The notes: generated by a model from the letters alone, not told the origin. A DNA stretch of 64,000 nucleotides from UBA2767 sp965228625 (GCA_965228625.1 OZ245829.1:1302001-1366000); one strand, 5' to 3'. Positions 46,801-57,000 are shown, numbered from the stretch's first letter. Numbers and translations: made by a program.

Positions 46801-49800
46801 AGTCCGTGCCGGGCGCCGGCAACGCGGGCGCCGTCTCGGGTTACGAGTTGATCGGCAGCACCGTCACCGTCACCTTCTCCGACGGCACCAGCACGGAAAC
46901 CACGTTCGGCAGCATGTTCGTCGAAGACCCGATCACGCTCGGCGGCGCGTTCGGAACCGTGACGACCGCTGACCCGGTCGTGGCGCCAAGCCTTTCGGTC
47001 GTCAGCGGCGGTCCGGACCAGGTACCCTCCCTGCCCGGCGATCAGGTCGATCTTGCGAACCCGAATTTCACGGTTCTCGTCACGGGCGCGCCGAACGCGG
47101 ACTTCGAGCTGCTGCAGATGGACTCGCGGCTGTTCATTGCCTCCGGCAACCCGCCGTTCGACGTCAGTGCCGCCGAACTGCCGTTCTATGCCAACGAGGC
47201 GATGAGCGGGCAGACCCTGTTCACCGGAACCCTCGACGCCAACGGCACGTTCCAGGTGCCCGTCACGCTGCTCGAGACCCAGAGCGGGAACGACACGCCT
47301 GACGGCGGGCTGAACTACCTCATGGCCGTTGTCACCCAGAACGGCGAGGTCAGCGCCGCCAGCGCGCCGCTGGTCGTCAAGCAAGGCGTACCGCTGGTCT
47401 TCGATGATCCGGGCGTGATGACTTTTGACGGGACCGACGCCGATGTCATCGAGCTGCCGCATCAGCTTGCGTATGAGATCATGCAAGGCACCGTCGCCTT
47501 CTCGTTCAACGCGACCGACACGAGCGGCGATCAGGGACTCTTCGCCAAGGACGCCTCGGGATTTGCCGGCGGCGGCAACCACTTCGTCATCTATCTTGAC
47601 GGTTCGACACTCACGGCACGCTTCCAGGACGGCGCCGACGACATAGAGCTGACCTTCGACGGTATCGTTCCGGGCACCGAGTATGAGGTCGCCGCCACGT
47701 TCGGCCCGAATGGGGCGGAGCTGTGGGTCGACGGAAACCTTGTGGCCAGCGATCCGTTCGTTATGGACTGGAGCAACGGTGGCAACGTCGAGTTTATCCA
47801 ATGGGGTGGTCGCGGCTGGGCCAGCGACAGCGGACAGCCGGGCTTCGATGCACCATTCGAAGGCACGATCTCGGACAAGCAGATTTATGCCGACGTCCTG
47901 ACGGCCTCTCAGATCGCTTCGCTCGCGGCATCCGCGAGCGGTGACACGCCCATCGTCAATCTGACGGTGAACGTCACCTCTGTTACGGAAGGCGATGGCA
48001 CGATCGTCACGCTGACAGCGACCGCGTCCGAGGCGGTCAGCGGCAACCAGACGGTGGCGCTTGCCTTGTCCGGCGTTGATCCGGCTGATTTTGATGGCGC
48101 GTTCCCGACGGAGATCACGATACTTGACGGGCAGACGACGGGATCGGTTGACGTGACCGTCTTCGACGACGCCCTGGATGAAGGAACCGAAACAGCAACC
48201 TTCACGATTTCGTCGCCATCGAGCGGTGTGGTTCTCGGTTCGACAGTCTCCCAGGACCTGACCATCCTCGACAATGATGGCCCACCAACTGTCGAGCTGT
48301 CGGTGAGCCCGACCCAGGGCAGCGAGCAGGGAGCGACGACGTTCGTCCTGACCGTGACGGCATCGGAAGCCGTTGCCAACCAGGAAACGGTCAATCTCGT
48401 TCTGACCGGCGCGCTGGCCGCCGACTTCGATGGCGGTGTCCCGGCTCAAATCACCATCGACGCCGGAGAGACGATAGGCTCTGTCTCAGTCACGGTCCTT
48501 GACGACGACCTCGTCGAGGGTACGGAGACAGCGACATTCTCAATCGACACGCCGTCTGGCGGCATTGTGCTCGGCGCAATGACCTCCGTGGACGTCACGA
48601 TCGAGGACAATGACGCCTCACCGTTCCCGGCGGCAATCTACGATGAACCAGGCGACATGATCTTCAACGGTCAAAACGGTTCGGTCCTGGAGTTTCCGCA
48701 TGACACGAATCTGGAAACGCCGGCAGGGACAATCGCCTTCGCATTCAACGCAGCCGACACGAACAGTCAGCAAGGCCTGTTCTCGAAGGACGCTTCCTTC
48801 TTCGGCGGTGGCGGTCACACTACCATCTACCTCAGCGGCACAACGCTGATCGCCCGCTTTCAGGACGGCTCAACGTCAGCCGAACTGCAGTTCAGCGGCA
48901 TCACCGCGGGCCAGGATTACGAGATCGCCGCAACCTTCGGGCCCGGCGGTGTCGAATTGTGGGTCGATGGCAACCTCGTCGATTCAGATGCCCTGCCGGT
49001 GAGCTGGGAAGGCAACACGGAGTTCTTCCAGTGGGGCGGCCGCGGCTGGGCAAGCCAGAGCGAAGCGGCAGGCTTTGATGCGCCGTTCAACGGCACCATC
49101 TCCGACAAGCAGATCTACAGCGAGGTTCTGACATCCGAGCAGATCGCCGTGCTTGCCGAAGTTACACCGCCAACCCCGGAGGTGAATCTGTCTGTCAACG
49201 TCACCTCAATCACGGAAGGCGATGCAACGGATATCGTCCTGACGGCAACGGCATCCGCGCCGGTCACCGGTGATCAAACCGTGGCAGTCACATTGGGCGG
49301 TGCTGATGTGGCAGACTTTGCCGGCGGTGTCCCCGCACTCATTACGATTGAAGATGGACAGACCGTCGGCTCAATCACGCTGAACATCGAAGACGACAAC
49401 CTCAACGAGGGCACGGAAACCGCGACCTTCTCGATCAGTGGCCCGACGGCGGGTCTCGTTTTGGGAACTACAACGTCGCAACAAGTCCTCCTCCTCGATA
49501 ACGACGGCCCACCGACGGTCGAGCTTTCGGTGACCCCAAACCTGGGCACGGAAGACGGGCAGACCCAGATCAATGTTTCCGTAACCGCCAGTGCGGCAGT
49601 GACCGGCAATCAAACTGTCGACATCGATCTTTCGGGCAGTGCCGAAGCGATAGATTTTGTCGGCGTGATACCTTCCAGCCTGACGATCCTCGATGGTGAA
49701 ACATCCGCATCGTTCACCGTCAACATCGACGACGATGCGATCGTTGAGGGTACCGAAACGGCGACCTTCTCGATCAACGGGGTATCAGCCGGTCTCGAAC

Positions 49801-50429
49801 TGGGCGCTGTGACGTCGCTAGACCTGGAGATCACAGACAACGACTCCGCACCATTCCCGACGCCGGTGTTCGAGCTGGAAGGCGTATCGAGCTACAGCGG
49901 ATCATCGAACGACGTCGACAACATCGCGCCTCAGCCGGACCTCCAGTTCCCGGAAGGAACGATTGCGTTCTCGTTCATTGACGGCAACCCGAACAGCCGA
50001 CAGGGCCTGGTGACTAAAGATGCGAGCGGGTTTGAAGGCGGTGGCAATCACTTTGCCGCCTATATCGATCAGGGCGACCTTGAGGTTCGATTCCAGGATG
50101 GGGCGGACAGCCAGGTCTTCCACTTCAACGACCTTGTCGCAGACCAGGAGTATGAAGTTGCGGCGGTCTTTGGAGGCGACGGCGTGAAGCTCTACGTCGA
50201 CGGCACCCTAGTGGGTGAAGATACCAACTTCATCATGTCATGGGAAAACAACAACGAGTTCCTGCAGATTGGTGGCCTCGGTTGGGGAAGTGACACCGGA
50301 GGCGATACCTTCACCAATCCGTTCTCGGGCGAGATCGCCGATGTGCAGATCTTCGATCAGGCTCTCGACGCCGACCAGATACAGGCGCTCGCCGATAGCT
50401 CGTCGTTCGACGACCTCAGCGGGTTCTGA
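37869..50429 (+). CDS. Giant sugar-dehydrogenase-like / malectin / Calx-beta / LamG protein
   Basis: 4186 residues from ATG 37869, six bases after GGGAGG. Order: glucose/sorbosone-dehydrogenase-like beta-propeller (about 5-550: N-P-T-S-I-Q-I-G-P-D-G-R-L-Y-V, S-P-G-Y-R-N-A-Y-D), a D-x-D-x-D-G Ca-binding loop, a jelly-roll region, one Big_9 module (870-970), four malectin modules beginning Y-R-V-N-A-G-G (about 975, 1280, 2073, 2391), three clear Calx-beta modules with further Calx-beta-like ones later, two DUF11 modules with S-K-T-V/V-K-T-V (about 1980, 2300), and three LamG modules (3177, 3588, 3998). No signal peptide and no RTX nonapeptides. It ends S-S-F-D-D-L-S-G-F, possibly an uncleaved type I signal. 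Likely a surface or matrix carbohydrate-binding protein. Confidence 0.88.
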   Translation: MAITQTFATKTISGLNVNNPTSIQIGPDGRLYVSQQNGIIKVYDLARDPDPAGNWTASNEETINLINQIPNHNDDGSLNAGQNNRQVTGIAVEGTAENPVLYVTSSDPRIGAGGSGNDVNLDTNSGIISRLEWNGSSWDKVDLVIGLPRSEENHSTNGMDIRTETVEVAPGVFEQHDIMYVMSGGFDNKGAPSNNFAYTPEYYYSGAMLRVDLTQLAEIEANEGLKGGTDYVDEYVYALPTLDDPTRPNDVNGHDIATGTTGAADAEAGSTFGGNDGRNQAKFDLDGPVQVYSPGYRNAYDVVITEGGNIYTFDNGPNNGWGGDVVDENGVEVTSETQVATNAPNLNDNTNDGDPDNLHIVEPGTYGGHPNPTRASGEAAGLWSGQGGGLSENVQLTPVGDPANDPGTVWDDLPVDWNTITGGNTNPIEGVYFGPDGSPGPQDESLFTINSSSNGLTEYTADNIGDGGPNVEYLAVASFNGNVTLMEIQTDGTAAGSTVTDTQTISVGGTPLDVTALGNGGIPGSGGVGAGAMFVTQFGPNSIVVLEPGDPPGLDLDADNDGVLDKNDPLQFDPNNGTQTVLQGGETLFWDFNPAAGTHPGPSGEYNIGMNGWMIDGVGEINPDVLIDNPGTDLLTDLDNTIRGGAPGVIQVKSVTDGDAFTGGNTQNDAIQTGFTPAVDVADFTIRVPIFNPYSSVGLDQNFGSVGFALGDGTQFNYLKVVAGVGGGVPRLQVLYEEGDSIIADITVNGAADADFNEAATSATGNALFDLFLTVDLSTPGAATAQAFYNYELSPGGGYELAQPKAIGGPIALQGEVLSAVLGQKTIMAEDGSDLPSSAIVTLLSTSVGPETPFQANFADLEITSTAQQVAPTAVDDQAATGVNQAIDIPVADLLANDIDPNVADTLTVTGVLSDVNGTAVLNDNNTPGDATDDFVTFTPDQDFSGAASFDYIVSDGIDSDTGTVNLTVADDTVIYRVNAGGPELAALDDGPAWAADTTANPNTNLSDPGSNNTAGFAPNNPGPTVPATVPGAVFDTERWDNSGGTEMQWEFAVTTPGTYQVNLYMGNGFPGTSAPGARVFDVMIEGETPANLDDIDLSGDFGHQVGVLISNSVVVTDGAVTIDFIHGVENPLINAIEIIGPPQGDPNPIVSVIDTATTVAEDSGTILISVATNIQVPNNETVDVTFEIAPGTATGGVGGDYTYAGGTFSGGVYTDTLQIAGGSSDLTIPVTILNDGEFELNEAFTLTITNVSSNASIGAADTANVTITDNDAPTGGTVLYRVNAGGPELAAADGSSLAWSADTGNFGNAGNSPYLAANSTGNSTFSSPANNAYDVTSFDAGIAASAPDALFNTERYDAESAPEMLWEFPVASGTYTVNLFFAEIFNGIDAVGERVFDVSLEGAVPATFDDIDQFADFGAGGAFMLSDTVNVTDGSLSIEFLHGVENPAIKGIEIIATDVDPVDSFNGTPAPGDDFSDDNTNPDDVALTLGDNTLVINGELSDADYITFEIAAGQQLVAANLTGYESTGGNLTFVGIQQGDTMPTQSDIENGIETLDGGTVYGSGQLGEDLLPLLASNVVENAGQPTNGFSLPLGPGLYTLWFNQNQDLATTTLQLVTEEINPSPSGGEATLTVNDGSNNIQISNFGNGSFVLTNTGDKDITSFTIDVTNALYPDSVFDPFGQAGDLTSKPMTISGGSGTGVVEPSGGFYIGAGGILGFEGIQLDFDAAIDGGFNPGEQVAFAVDMDPNSIAGALKSTLDSGANPPGWDIGGISGAELIGSTFTITFDDDTTATGQLLGQTNGSGVALQGGSQGLASQDASGAEVNLTVNGLVPGGVGIYGDGGPQVIVNGPAGATARVVVTMGFIQPADNNFDISDPFNAQLEGQLDALAASEFPANNAVDFQSVDVVLTGSDQDISSLFDFSGFQNGGPVGTGGWTDLVDGQLPLGIVAGVIDPTNSDLPVGPVTDPIYLQYSEVLSADLELSKTVDNAAPDVGEQITFTLTVDNAGISNASGVQVEDILPAGYAFVGAVGDGTYDETTGLWDIGDVANGASASIDITVTVEEVLTGPTLTPLFRINAGGPEVAATDGGPAWSEDQTAVDANGSAAVGTPSIYLVDRGIAGDDITYGDNTPPGPGVNTTTAPDALFVTERFGTLDNPNNIGYAFDVANGEYQVDLFFDELFFTAAGDRVFDVEIEGILELVGFDSFAAFGSDSGVQSIQTTVSDGQLNIEFLKGAENNPHIAAIQISSITNDLDTSAYENYAQILNANEVDPDSTPGDDSVGDDDDATASVSPNNLADLELVKTVSDETPAFGDTITFSLTVNHVDGPDTSGVSVQDLLAEGYTFQSATGDGTYDDATGLWTIGDLASGGSASLDIIATVNAPVAPEPETILYRVNAGGTEVAAIDGGPNWTADTNGNPSAFRILDGGGPNTFSGNSGAAHPGPIDFSAFPDLAATVPDAVFNIERWDPGSGNEMSWAFPVAAGTEVEVKLYFAELFNGVTAAGQRSFDVSVEGVVPAEFNDIDPFGLAGAKGAIGLSTIVTVDGDGELNLVFLHDIIENPALKGIEIVQLNDATPVPLDYSNYAQILTSDRADPDSTAGDNSVGDDDDATVAVNATQDGQNDLSIAATADAAEPNTNGVFTVSLSEAASTITTVNYTVTGSADPDGDYTALSGQVEIPQGSTSAVIDVSVIDDLELEGDESVTVTIDSVSGDANIAISTNDSATVTIADDDVPNEVTIEPTTDGAEPNVNGVFTVSVGTPVAEDTTISYTVNGTATPDVDYTALSGEVTILQGQSSALINVAVIDDPDVEGNEDVVVTLDNVVSGDANVVVGAIDSATVTIADDEEPQVDGGVLNIEITPGGALGASTFGADSFQLTNASDPGVQITSVSIDLSTAILPDMVFDPTGAGGDATASPFTPNSGAALTGLVVPGNPAADPFSQPRNGGFDVLTIDFTDFDPGETFTFTTDVDPNNIQSVPGAGNAGAVSGYELIGSTVTVTFSDGTSTETTFGSMFVEDPITLGGAFGTVTTADPVVAPSLSVVSGGPDQVPSLPGDQVDLANPNFTVLVTGAPNADFELLQMDSRLFIASGNPPFDVSAAELPFYANEAMSGQTLFTGTLDANGTFQVPVTLLETQSGNDTPDGGLNYLMAVVTQNGEVSAASAPLVVKQGVPLVFDDPGVMTFDGTDADVIELPHQLAYEIMQGTVAFSFNATDTSGDQGLFAKDASGFAGGGNHFVIYLDGSTLTARFQDGADDIELTFDGIVPGTEYEVAATFGPNGAELWVDGNLVASDPFVMDWSNGGNVEFIQWGGRGWASDSGQPGFDAPFEGTISDKQIYADVLTASQIASLAASASGDTPIVNLTVNVTSVTEGDGTIVTLTATASEAVSGNQTVALALSGVDPADFDGAFPTEITILDGQTTGSVDVTVFDDALDEGTETATFTISSPSSGVVLGSTVSQDLTILDNDGPPTVELSVSPTQGSEQGATTFVLTVTASEAVANQETVNLVLTGALAADFDGGVPAQITIDAGETIGSVSVTVLDDDLVEGTETATFSIDTPSGGIVLGAMTSVDVTIEDNDASPFPAAIYDEPGDMIFNGQNGSVLEFPHDTNLETPAGTIAFAFNAADTNSQQGLFSKDASFFGGGGHTTIYLSGTTLIARFQDGSTSAELQFSGITAGQDYEIAATFGPGGVELWVDGNLVDSDALPVSWEGNTEFFQWGGRGWASQSEAAGFDAPFNGTISDKQIYSEVLTSEQIAVLAEVTPPTPEVNLSVNVTSITEGDATDIVLTATASAPVTGDQTVAVTLGGADVADFAGGVPALITIEDGQTVGSITLNIEDDNLNEGTETATFSISGPTAGLVLGTTTSQQVLLLDNDGPPTVELSVTPNLGTEDGQTQINVSVTASAAVTGNQTVDIDLSGSAEAIDFVGVIPSSLTILDGETSASFTVNIDDDAIVEGTETATFSINGVSAGLELGAVTSLDLEITDNDSAPFPTPVFELEGVSSYSGSSNDVDNIAPQPDLQFPEGTIAFSFIDGNPNSRQGLVTKDASGFEGGGNHFAAYIDQGDLEVRFQDGADSQVFHFNDLVADQEYEVAAVFGGDGVKLYVDGTLVGEDTNFIMSWENNNEFLQIGGLGWGSDTGGDTFTNPFSGEIADVQIFDQALDADQIQALADSSSFDDLSGF

Positions 50430-50445
50430 TCGACGAGGTAACGGA

Positions 50446-50459
50446 CCGGTTGGAACCGG
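50446..50459. terminator. Hairpin between convergent genes
   Basis: CCGGT-TGGA-ACCGG stem-loop (six-base arms at the DNA level, CCGGTT/AACCGG), located in the 30-bp gap between the giant gene's stop and the small minus-strand gene's stop. It is probably a bidirectional terminator, though T-runs are short. Confidence 0.5.
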
Positions 50460-50759
50460 CTATTTCTTGGCTTTGGCGGTATCGGCTGCCTGATCGCCCT
50501 GCCCGGCGCGTGCGAGATTTGCCAGGCTCTGTGCAAGCTGAACCGCAGCCTCGCGGGTCAACACGAGGCGCGCGACAACGGCCCGGTGCACTTCGGGATT
50601 CTTGCCGGGTTCCGCAACGCTCCAGCGGTGCGCGGCCAGATTGATTGAAATACAACCGCTGATCACGCCGGCGCCGACCACGTCGGTTGCAAAGATCTCG
50701 CGTACACTGTCGTTGTCGACCAGCGCCGGAACCGGTGGTGTTTTCGGCTTTCGAGCCAT
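50460..50759 (-). CDS. Small hypothetical protein
   Basis: 99 residues: a basic, proline-rich start (M-A-R-K-P-K-T-P-P-V-P), a central beta-rich segment (V-R-E-I-F-A-T-D-V-V-G-A-G-V-I-S-G-C-I-S-I-N-L-A) and a helical end (E-A-A-V-Q-L-A-Q-S-L-A-N-L). The ATG at 50759 follows GGGGGATC at good distance, which is why the open frame to 50864 is not used. There is no signal peptide. I recall similar short soluble proteins only vaguely and give no function. It lies downstream of the adhesin gene's strong terminator, so it likely has its own promoter at 50760-50980. Confidence 0.68.
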   Translation of the reverse strand: MARKPKTPPVPALVDNDSVREIFATDVVGAGVISGCISINLAAHRWSVAEPGKNPEVHRAVVARLVLTREAAVQLAQSLANLARAGQGDQAADTAKAKK

Positions 50760-50980
50760 TTCGTGATCCCCCTTTTGGCGTTTGCAGGAGTCGCTCACAT
50801 TGCGCGGGATTCTGCCAAAAACAGGCTTTGTCGCTGGCAGCCTAGGACCCGCACTAAACGTCAATTATGCCGAAAAAGGCTTTCAGATACGTTACCTGAG
50901 GGTTTTCGCAGCGGCTGACAACACACGTCATCACCCGTTCGTGTCAAAAAACACACGTCGCCGATCGCAAGATCAATGGC

Positions 50981-51016
50981 AAAAAAGACCGGCGGGAGAT
51001 TTCTCCCCCACCGGCC
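50981..51016 (-). terminator. Strong rho-independent terminator of the RTX adhesin gene
   Basis: On the minus strand: CCGG-T-GGG(GG)AGA paired with TCTCCCGCCGG (one G-U, a two-base bulge), then six T's after GTC, 25 nt past the stop codon. Textbook intrinsic terminator. Confidence 0.87.
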
Positions 51017-51040
51017 TGTCTCGCGTCTCGATGTTTCGTT

Positions 51041-54000
51041 CTAAACGGTGATGTTGCCGGACGATCCGCCGTTGTCGCCGTCGTCAATGATGACCTTGAC
51101 CACGTCGCCGGCACCGATGCCCTGCAGCGTCGCAATCCGGGTAAAGGCGTCGCCGCCGCCGGCCGTGTCGACCTCGAGGCCTGCCTCGTCCTCGCCGTCG
51201 TCAACAACGACGCGGACAAAGTTCTCGAGATTGCCGGCAACGTCGGCGCCCTGCGCGCCATCGAGCAGTGCGCTGATATCCACCACGTCACCTTCGTCGA
51301 AATCGTAGTCGGTGATGATGTCGGCGACATCGATATCCTCCAGCACGAAGGTGTCAGCACCCTCGCCGCCGGTGAGCGTATTCTCGCCCGCACCGCCCTT
51401 GAGAATGTCGTCACCGGCGCCGCCGATGAGGATGTCGTCGCCGTCGCCACCAATGAGGATGTCGTTGCCCGAGCCGCCGACGAGGATGTCGTCGCCTTCG
51501 GTCCCGACGATCTTCTGGCCGACAAGGAGTTCGGTGCTCGCGGTGGCGGAGCCGGTTCCGTCTTCGCCGACTTGTACTTCACCGTCGATGGTCTCGTCGT
51601 CCTCGAAAGTCGCGGAAAAGCGCACCCGGCCGGGCTCGATGACGGGGCCGGTGTCGACCGCTTCGTCCGCCTCGAAGCTGACATGGAGGCTGTCGCCCTC
51701 GGTGACGACCTGATCCGGCAGCACCAGGGTTACGGTGTCGCCGTCCGCGCCCTCTTCAACTGCAACGTCGACCTCGACTTCCTCGCCCGACGCGAGGATC
51801 ACGGTGATCTGTTCCGGGTCGATCGCGGCGTTGGCCGGCAGCGTGAACGACAGGGCCGAGATGAACTCGGACGTCAGCGCCGCGGCGATGAAGGTGAACG
51901 TCAGCGTTCCGTTGCTGACATTCGCCTCGACCGAGCGGGTCGCGGTGATTGCCGTGTGTCGGACGACATCGGCCATTAACTGGTCGAGCACCTCCTTCGG
52001 CGGATCGATCGCATCAATGAACTCCGACTGATCGAAGAATGTGTCATCGTCGAGGATGACCGCTCCGGTTGTGCCGTTCCAGTAGATGACGTCGCCAAGA
52101 TCCGCGATCGTTACCGCATCCGGACCTGTTCCAATTGTCGTACCGGAATCGAAGTCGTTCGAGTCAAACGCGGTGAAGATAATCTCGTTGCGTGAAAGGA
52201 CATGCACCGAGAAGATATCCACGTTCTCCGCAAATCCCACGTCCGAAGGAAGACTGACAAATCCGGTTACTTCATCGAAGAACAGGCTTGCGTCTGATCC
52301 ATCCCACTCAAAGAGATCGCCATCCCGGAACGCCACGTCGGGGCTCGTTGCATTGTCGATTGTGCGTGAATCCGTCAGTGACAGGACAAGGTTGAACTCA
52401 CCCGACACGGCCGATTCAACCACGCTCACCGCGTCAACGATTCCATTGCCGCTGCCACCAATCACCGTGCTTCCGTCAAACAGCAGGGACGCCTGACCGG
52501 TCTCACTGTCCCAGAAGACCACGTCCTCGTTGCGAAAGCCGAGAAAACCTGGAAGCGATGCCGTATCCGCAGTCGACAGCAGCATATCTCCCGGCGTGAA
52601 CGCCTGCCCAAGGATGCTTCCCGTACCGGTGAAATGATGGAAACCATTGACATCTGCGTCGCCAATAAAAGTGGCTTCGCTGAAGAGGATGGACGCAGTC
52701 GACCCGTCTGTCGTGATGATAACGTCTCCGTTCCCGAACTCATCGCCGGCAATCCCGTCAATTCCGGAACCGTCGAACGTCGACAGGCTGATCGCCGCCT
52801 TCTGGTCGCTGGCGCCGGTGTCCGGCGGTTCGGTACCCGTAACCGTCACCGGGATCGAGATGTCGAGTGAGTCGCCGTCGGCATCGGCCAGCGTGGCGTC
52901 GAACGACAGTTCCACATCGGTGTCGCCGTCGATCACACGATTGAACTCGATCGTGTAGTCCTTGTCGGCGACGTCGATTTCCAGGGTGAACACCACGTCT
53001 TCCGGAGTGTTCGGATCGCCAATGTGCGCAACAAGTATGTTCGGCGTGCTCGGATCGACGAAATAGGTGACATCTTCGCCTTCCGATGTGAGGCCGACGG
53101 GTGGCGTATTGCCGGAAAGGTCAGCGACACCCGGCTCGTCGGCGCCGACGAGGAAGTCGATATTGCCCGTCGCCGTCGTCTGCGAAGAGATATCGATGTT
53201 GATCGCCTCAACCCCGTTCTCACCGATGATCGGGATATCGTCGATCACCTTCACCTTGATGTCCTGAAGGGTGATCGTGCTGCTGTTCGAGGTTGCCTCG
53301 AACAGCCCGTCCAACGCGATCTGGATGCTGCCCTCGATGTCGTCGGCCGCCAGGATGTCGTGATGATCAACCTGATCGACCAGTTCGAAGGTGAACACGC
53401 CGGTGGTCTCGTTCAATGTCACGCGGAACACAATCCGTCCGCCGGTACCATCGGCCGCGTGACCTGCGGTCGCGACCAACTGGTTCGCGCCGGCATTGAA
53501 GCTGGTGAACTGGACGTCCTCACCACGCGATGTCAGCTTCGTCACGCCGTCCATCAGGAAGACGTCGACCGGATTGCCGCCATTGGCGGACACGACATCG
53601 ACGAGGTTGAACGTGGCCGCCGGGTCACTGACCAGGCCGGCGAGGTCAAGCTGCGTGCTGATGCCAGTCAGGCTGAAATCGACGTCCGTGTCGGCGTCCA
53701 TGTCGCCGATGGTGTCTTCGTTGCCAGTCGAGCCTTCGATAGTTCCCAGTCCGGTGAAGTTGTCGAGGTGCTCTTCCTCGACCACGCCGAGGAAGCCCTC
53801 GACCTGCGCGAGAGTGTTGATCACATCGATGGTCAATGTCGCGGAAGATTGGTCACCGTCGCCATCGACAATCGTGTAGTCGAACTTGTCCCAGACGTCC
53901 TCGCTGACCTCGCCCGCGACATAGATGAAATCACCGGCCGAGTTCGAACCGTCGTCGGCAAAGTGGAAGGTGAACTTGCCGCCAAAGGCCGTCTCGACAT

Positions 54001-57000
54001 TCAGCTCGCTTCCGGGGATCACGGCGTTGGTGGTCGTGTTGGTGATGTCAGTGCCGTCGAACGTGAAGGTCACGAAGACGTCCGGATCTGCTTCTGTCTG
54101 AACCGTGATTGACACGATGCCGCCGAGACCATCGGCCCCCGGCACGTCCGCACCATTGCCGTTGTCAACAAGGACATTGCCGGCAATCGCACTCGGCAGG
54201 GTCTGATCGATAATATCGCTCAGTTCGTCCGCCTCGTTGATCAGGACAACATTGTTGTTGTCGTCAGGCAGATTCGGATTGTCGGCATTCGGAAGCGCGA
54301 CTTCCTGGAGCGACCCGTTCGCCGCACCGCCCGGAATGGTGTCGCCGATACCGACGGCGATGATATTGTCGATGCCATTGGCCGGATCATTGAAGAAGTC
54401 TTCCCACAGATCGAGTTCCGTGGTGTTTCCGGGACCCCGGACCGTTGCACTCAACGCGGTCGATACGGGGTTCGGCGAACCGTCGGACAGGAAGAAGATA
54501 TTGTCCTGATCCGCCGTGTTCGGCGCACCCGCGAAGTTGTTGCGCACAGCCTGGGTGGCATCTGAATAGTTCGTATCGCCGCTCGCACCGAAACTGTCCA
54601 GGAAAGTCTCGAGATCCGTGAGCGCGTCCGGTTGGGTCAGATCGAACCAACCCGAGATCTCGTCAGGATCAACGTCATTGTTGAAGGCAATGACCTGAAT
54701 GCTCAGCACGCCGGGCCGCGCGGCGAAGTCGAGAATGGCCGCTTTTGCCAGATCGATGCGATCAACACCATTGACCTGCACATTGTCCATGGAACCGGAG
54801 CGGTCAAGCACGAACAGGGCGTTGACCGTGTCCGTGCCGGCTTCCTGAACCTCGAACTTGTCGTCCTTTGCCGTCGGCACATCGTCGACGACCTCGATAT
54901 CGAGGCTGGCGGTGTCCGAGTCGTTGTCGGTGTCAGTCGCCGTCACCGCGAGGTTCTCGAACACGCTGTCCTCGCCATCGTTGGCGGGGCCGTGATCGAA
55001 CGTGTTGTCGTCAAGCGTGTACTTGTAGTCGACGACGCCGGTCGCCGCGTTGTAGCCCGTAATCTCGAGCGTGCCGTATTGCGTGCCCGAGACGGTCGCC
55101 GGCGTTCCGTTCGTCGCCAGCAGTTCGGCTTCGGTGAAGCTCGATCCGCCGATCTCCAGCGTCTGCAGTCCGTCCGGCGCATCGACCGTGAAGGAACCGG
55201 TCTTCATCACCGGGTCCGACTGGTCCGAGCCGTCGGGCGACAGATCGTCCTCGTCAACCGAGAGTTCCCCACCTTCGACATCCAGTCCCGAGAGCTCGAC
55301 AGGGTCGTCGCCGATGAGCTTGAACTGGAAGGTCCCCATATCCGCGTCGCCGTCGCCGTCGGTGGCGTTATAGCCGAAGGTCAGGACAAACGGGTTCTGG
55401 TCCGTACCGGCCTGATCGATAGATGCGAATTGGGTGAAAGTCGCCTGTCCATTGGCCTGCAGCGCGACGGTGAAGACCGGGTCGTCGACATTGCCCGTAT
55501 GCGCGACGAGCGTGGTGCCGTCGAACGCATATTGCAGCGGGGTCCCTTGCGACGTGAGATTGAGCTGCGACAGGGCATCTGACGGGTCCTTCAGGGAGAA
55601 TCCGCCACCGGTCGCCGGGCCGTCGGCGCCGAACGAAACAGCGGACGTTCCAGCACCGTCCACGTCCGTAAGATCGATCGTCGAAGAGATGGAGTCTTCG
55701 CCGGACAGACCGTTTTCGTCCAGAGTCGCCATCGCCATGACGCTGTCATCAACAACCGGTCCGTCATCCTGGAACTTGATCTGATCGCCGATGTTGACAC
55801 GGCTGCTGGTGACGACGTCGCCGTCGGCATCTTCGACCTGCACGCGCACGCGCAAGGCGCTGTCGATGATCGCCTGCTGGACCGTCAGCGGATCGTCCGG
55901 CGGTGCATCGTTCGGCTGCGTGCCGTTGTCGTTCGCCTCGTCCGGATCGCCCCGGTCGTCATGCAGAATAGAGACATACTGCACGACGGTGAGAATGCCC
56001 GTGGCCGGGTCGATGTGGATCGCGAACGCTGCGGGTTCATTGCCAAATCCGTCAGGCGAATTGTCGCCGGCAGGCTCGTAGCGGCCGACGACAAGGTTCG
56101 GCCCCTCTTCGAACAGGGTAATGTTCCGGCCTTCCGTCGTCTGCAGGCCGGACGGCTCGCTGGAGCCGGGCACATCGATGAGGAAGGTAACGGTGCCCGG
56201 AACGTCGGCGCCGACGTTCGGAACGACCGTGGCAATGGGCGAGGCGCTCTGGGCAAACCCGATCGGATCGTTGGGGTTGCCCGGCGTGACGTCCGGGTCA
56301 TTGCCCGTGTTGGCAACGCCGGCGAACAAGGCCGACAGATCAGTAGCCACGTCACTGGCGTCACCGTCCACACCCGGCGTCTCGTCGTGAATGATCATCT
56401 CCGAGGAGACCTGCAGTTGCGGCTCGGGAGTATCGTCATCGACGTTGATGCTGAGCGTCCCGTCGGCGGTGTCATTGTCGCCATCCGTCACGCGGTAGTT
56501 CACCGTGAACTGGACATTGTTCTCGTTGCCGCCGGAGGGATGATCGATCGGCGCAAGCTGCGTGACCGTGTAGTCGCCGGACGTCCCGTCGGACAGGTCG
56601 ATACGGATAACGTCCGTGCCGCCCTGCGAAATCGTCAGGGTCTCGCCGTTGTTGCTGAGCGTGTAGACGAATCCACCCGGCGCACCGCTGCCCAGAAGCA
56701 GGAGCGATCCCGGTCCGTCGGCGCCGTAGTCGTGGGCGAGCGTCCCTGTTTCGTTGACCGGCGTCGCATTCGGATTGTCGCCCGGTCCACCGGGATTGCC
56801 GTTGGTCAGGTCATCGTCGTCGAGCTGAACGAGGCTGTTGCCGGAGACTGAGGGCCCGTCGTCGCTGAAGCCGATTTCGCCTCCGAGGTCGACGGTGTCG
56901 ATCGCCATGTCACCGTCGAAGTCCGTAACCTTGACCTGCGCCAGGATCTTTCCGCTGGACAGGAAGATCGTATCGTCGCGAGCGGCAAAGGATGAGCCCG

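Noticed and set aside
43626..48449. Long minus-strand frames (877 and 584 codons) across the giant gene
   Set aside because: They mirror the codon usage of the plus-strand gene, contain no recognisable domain and have no ribosome sites.
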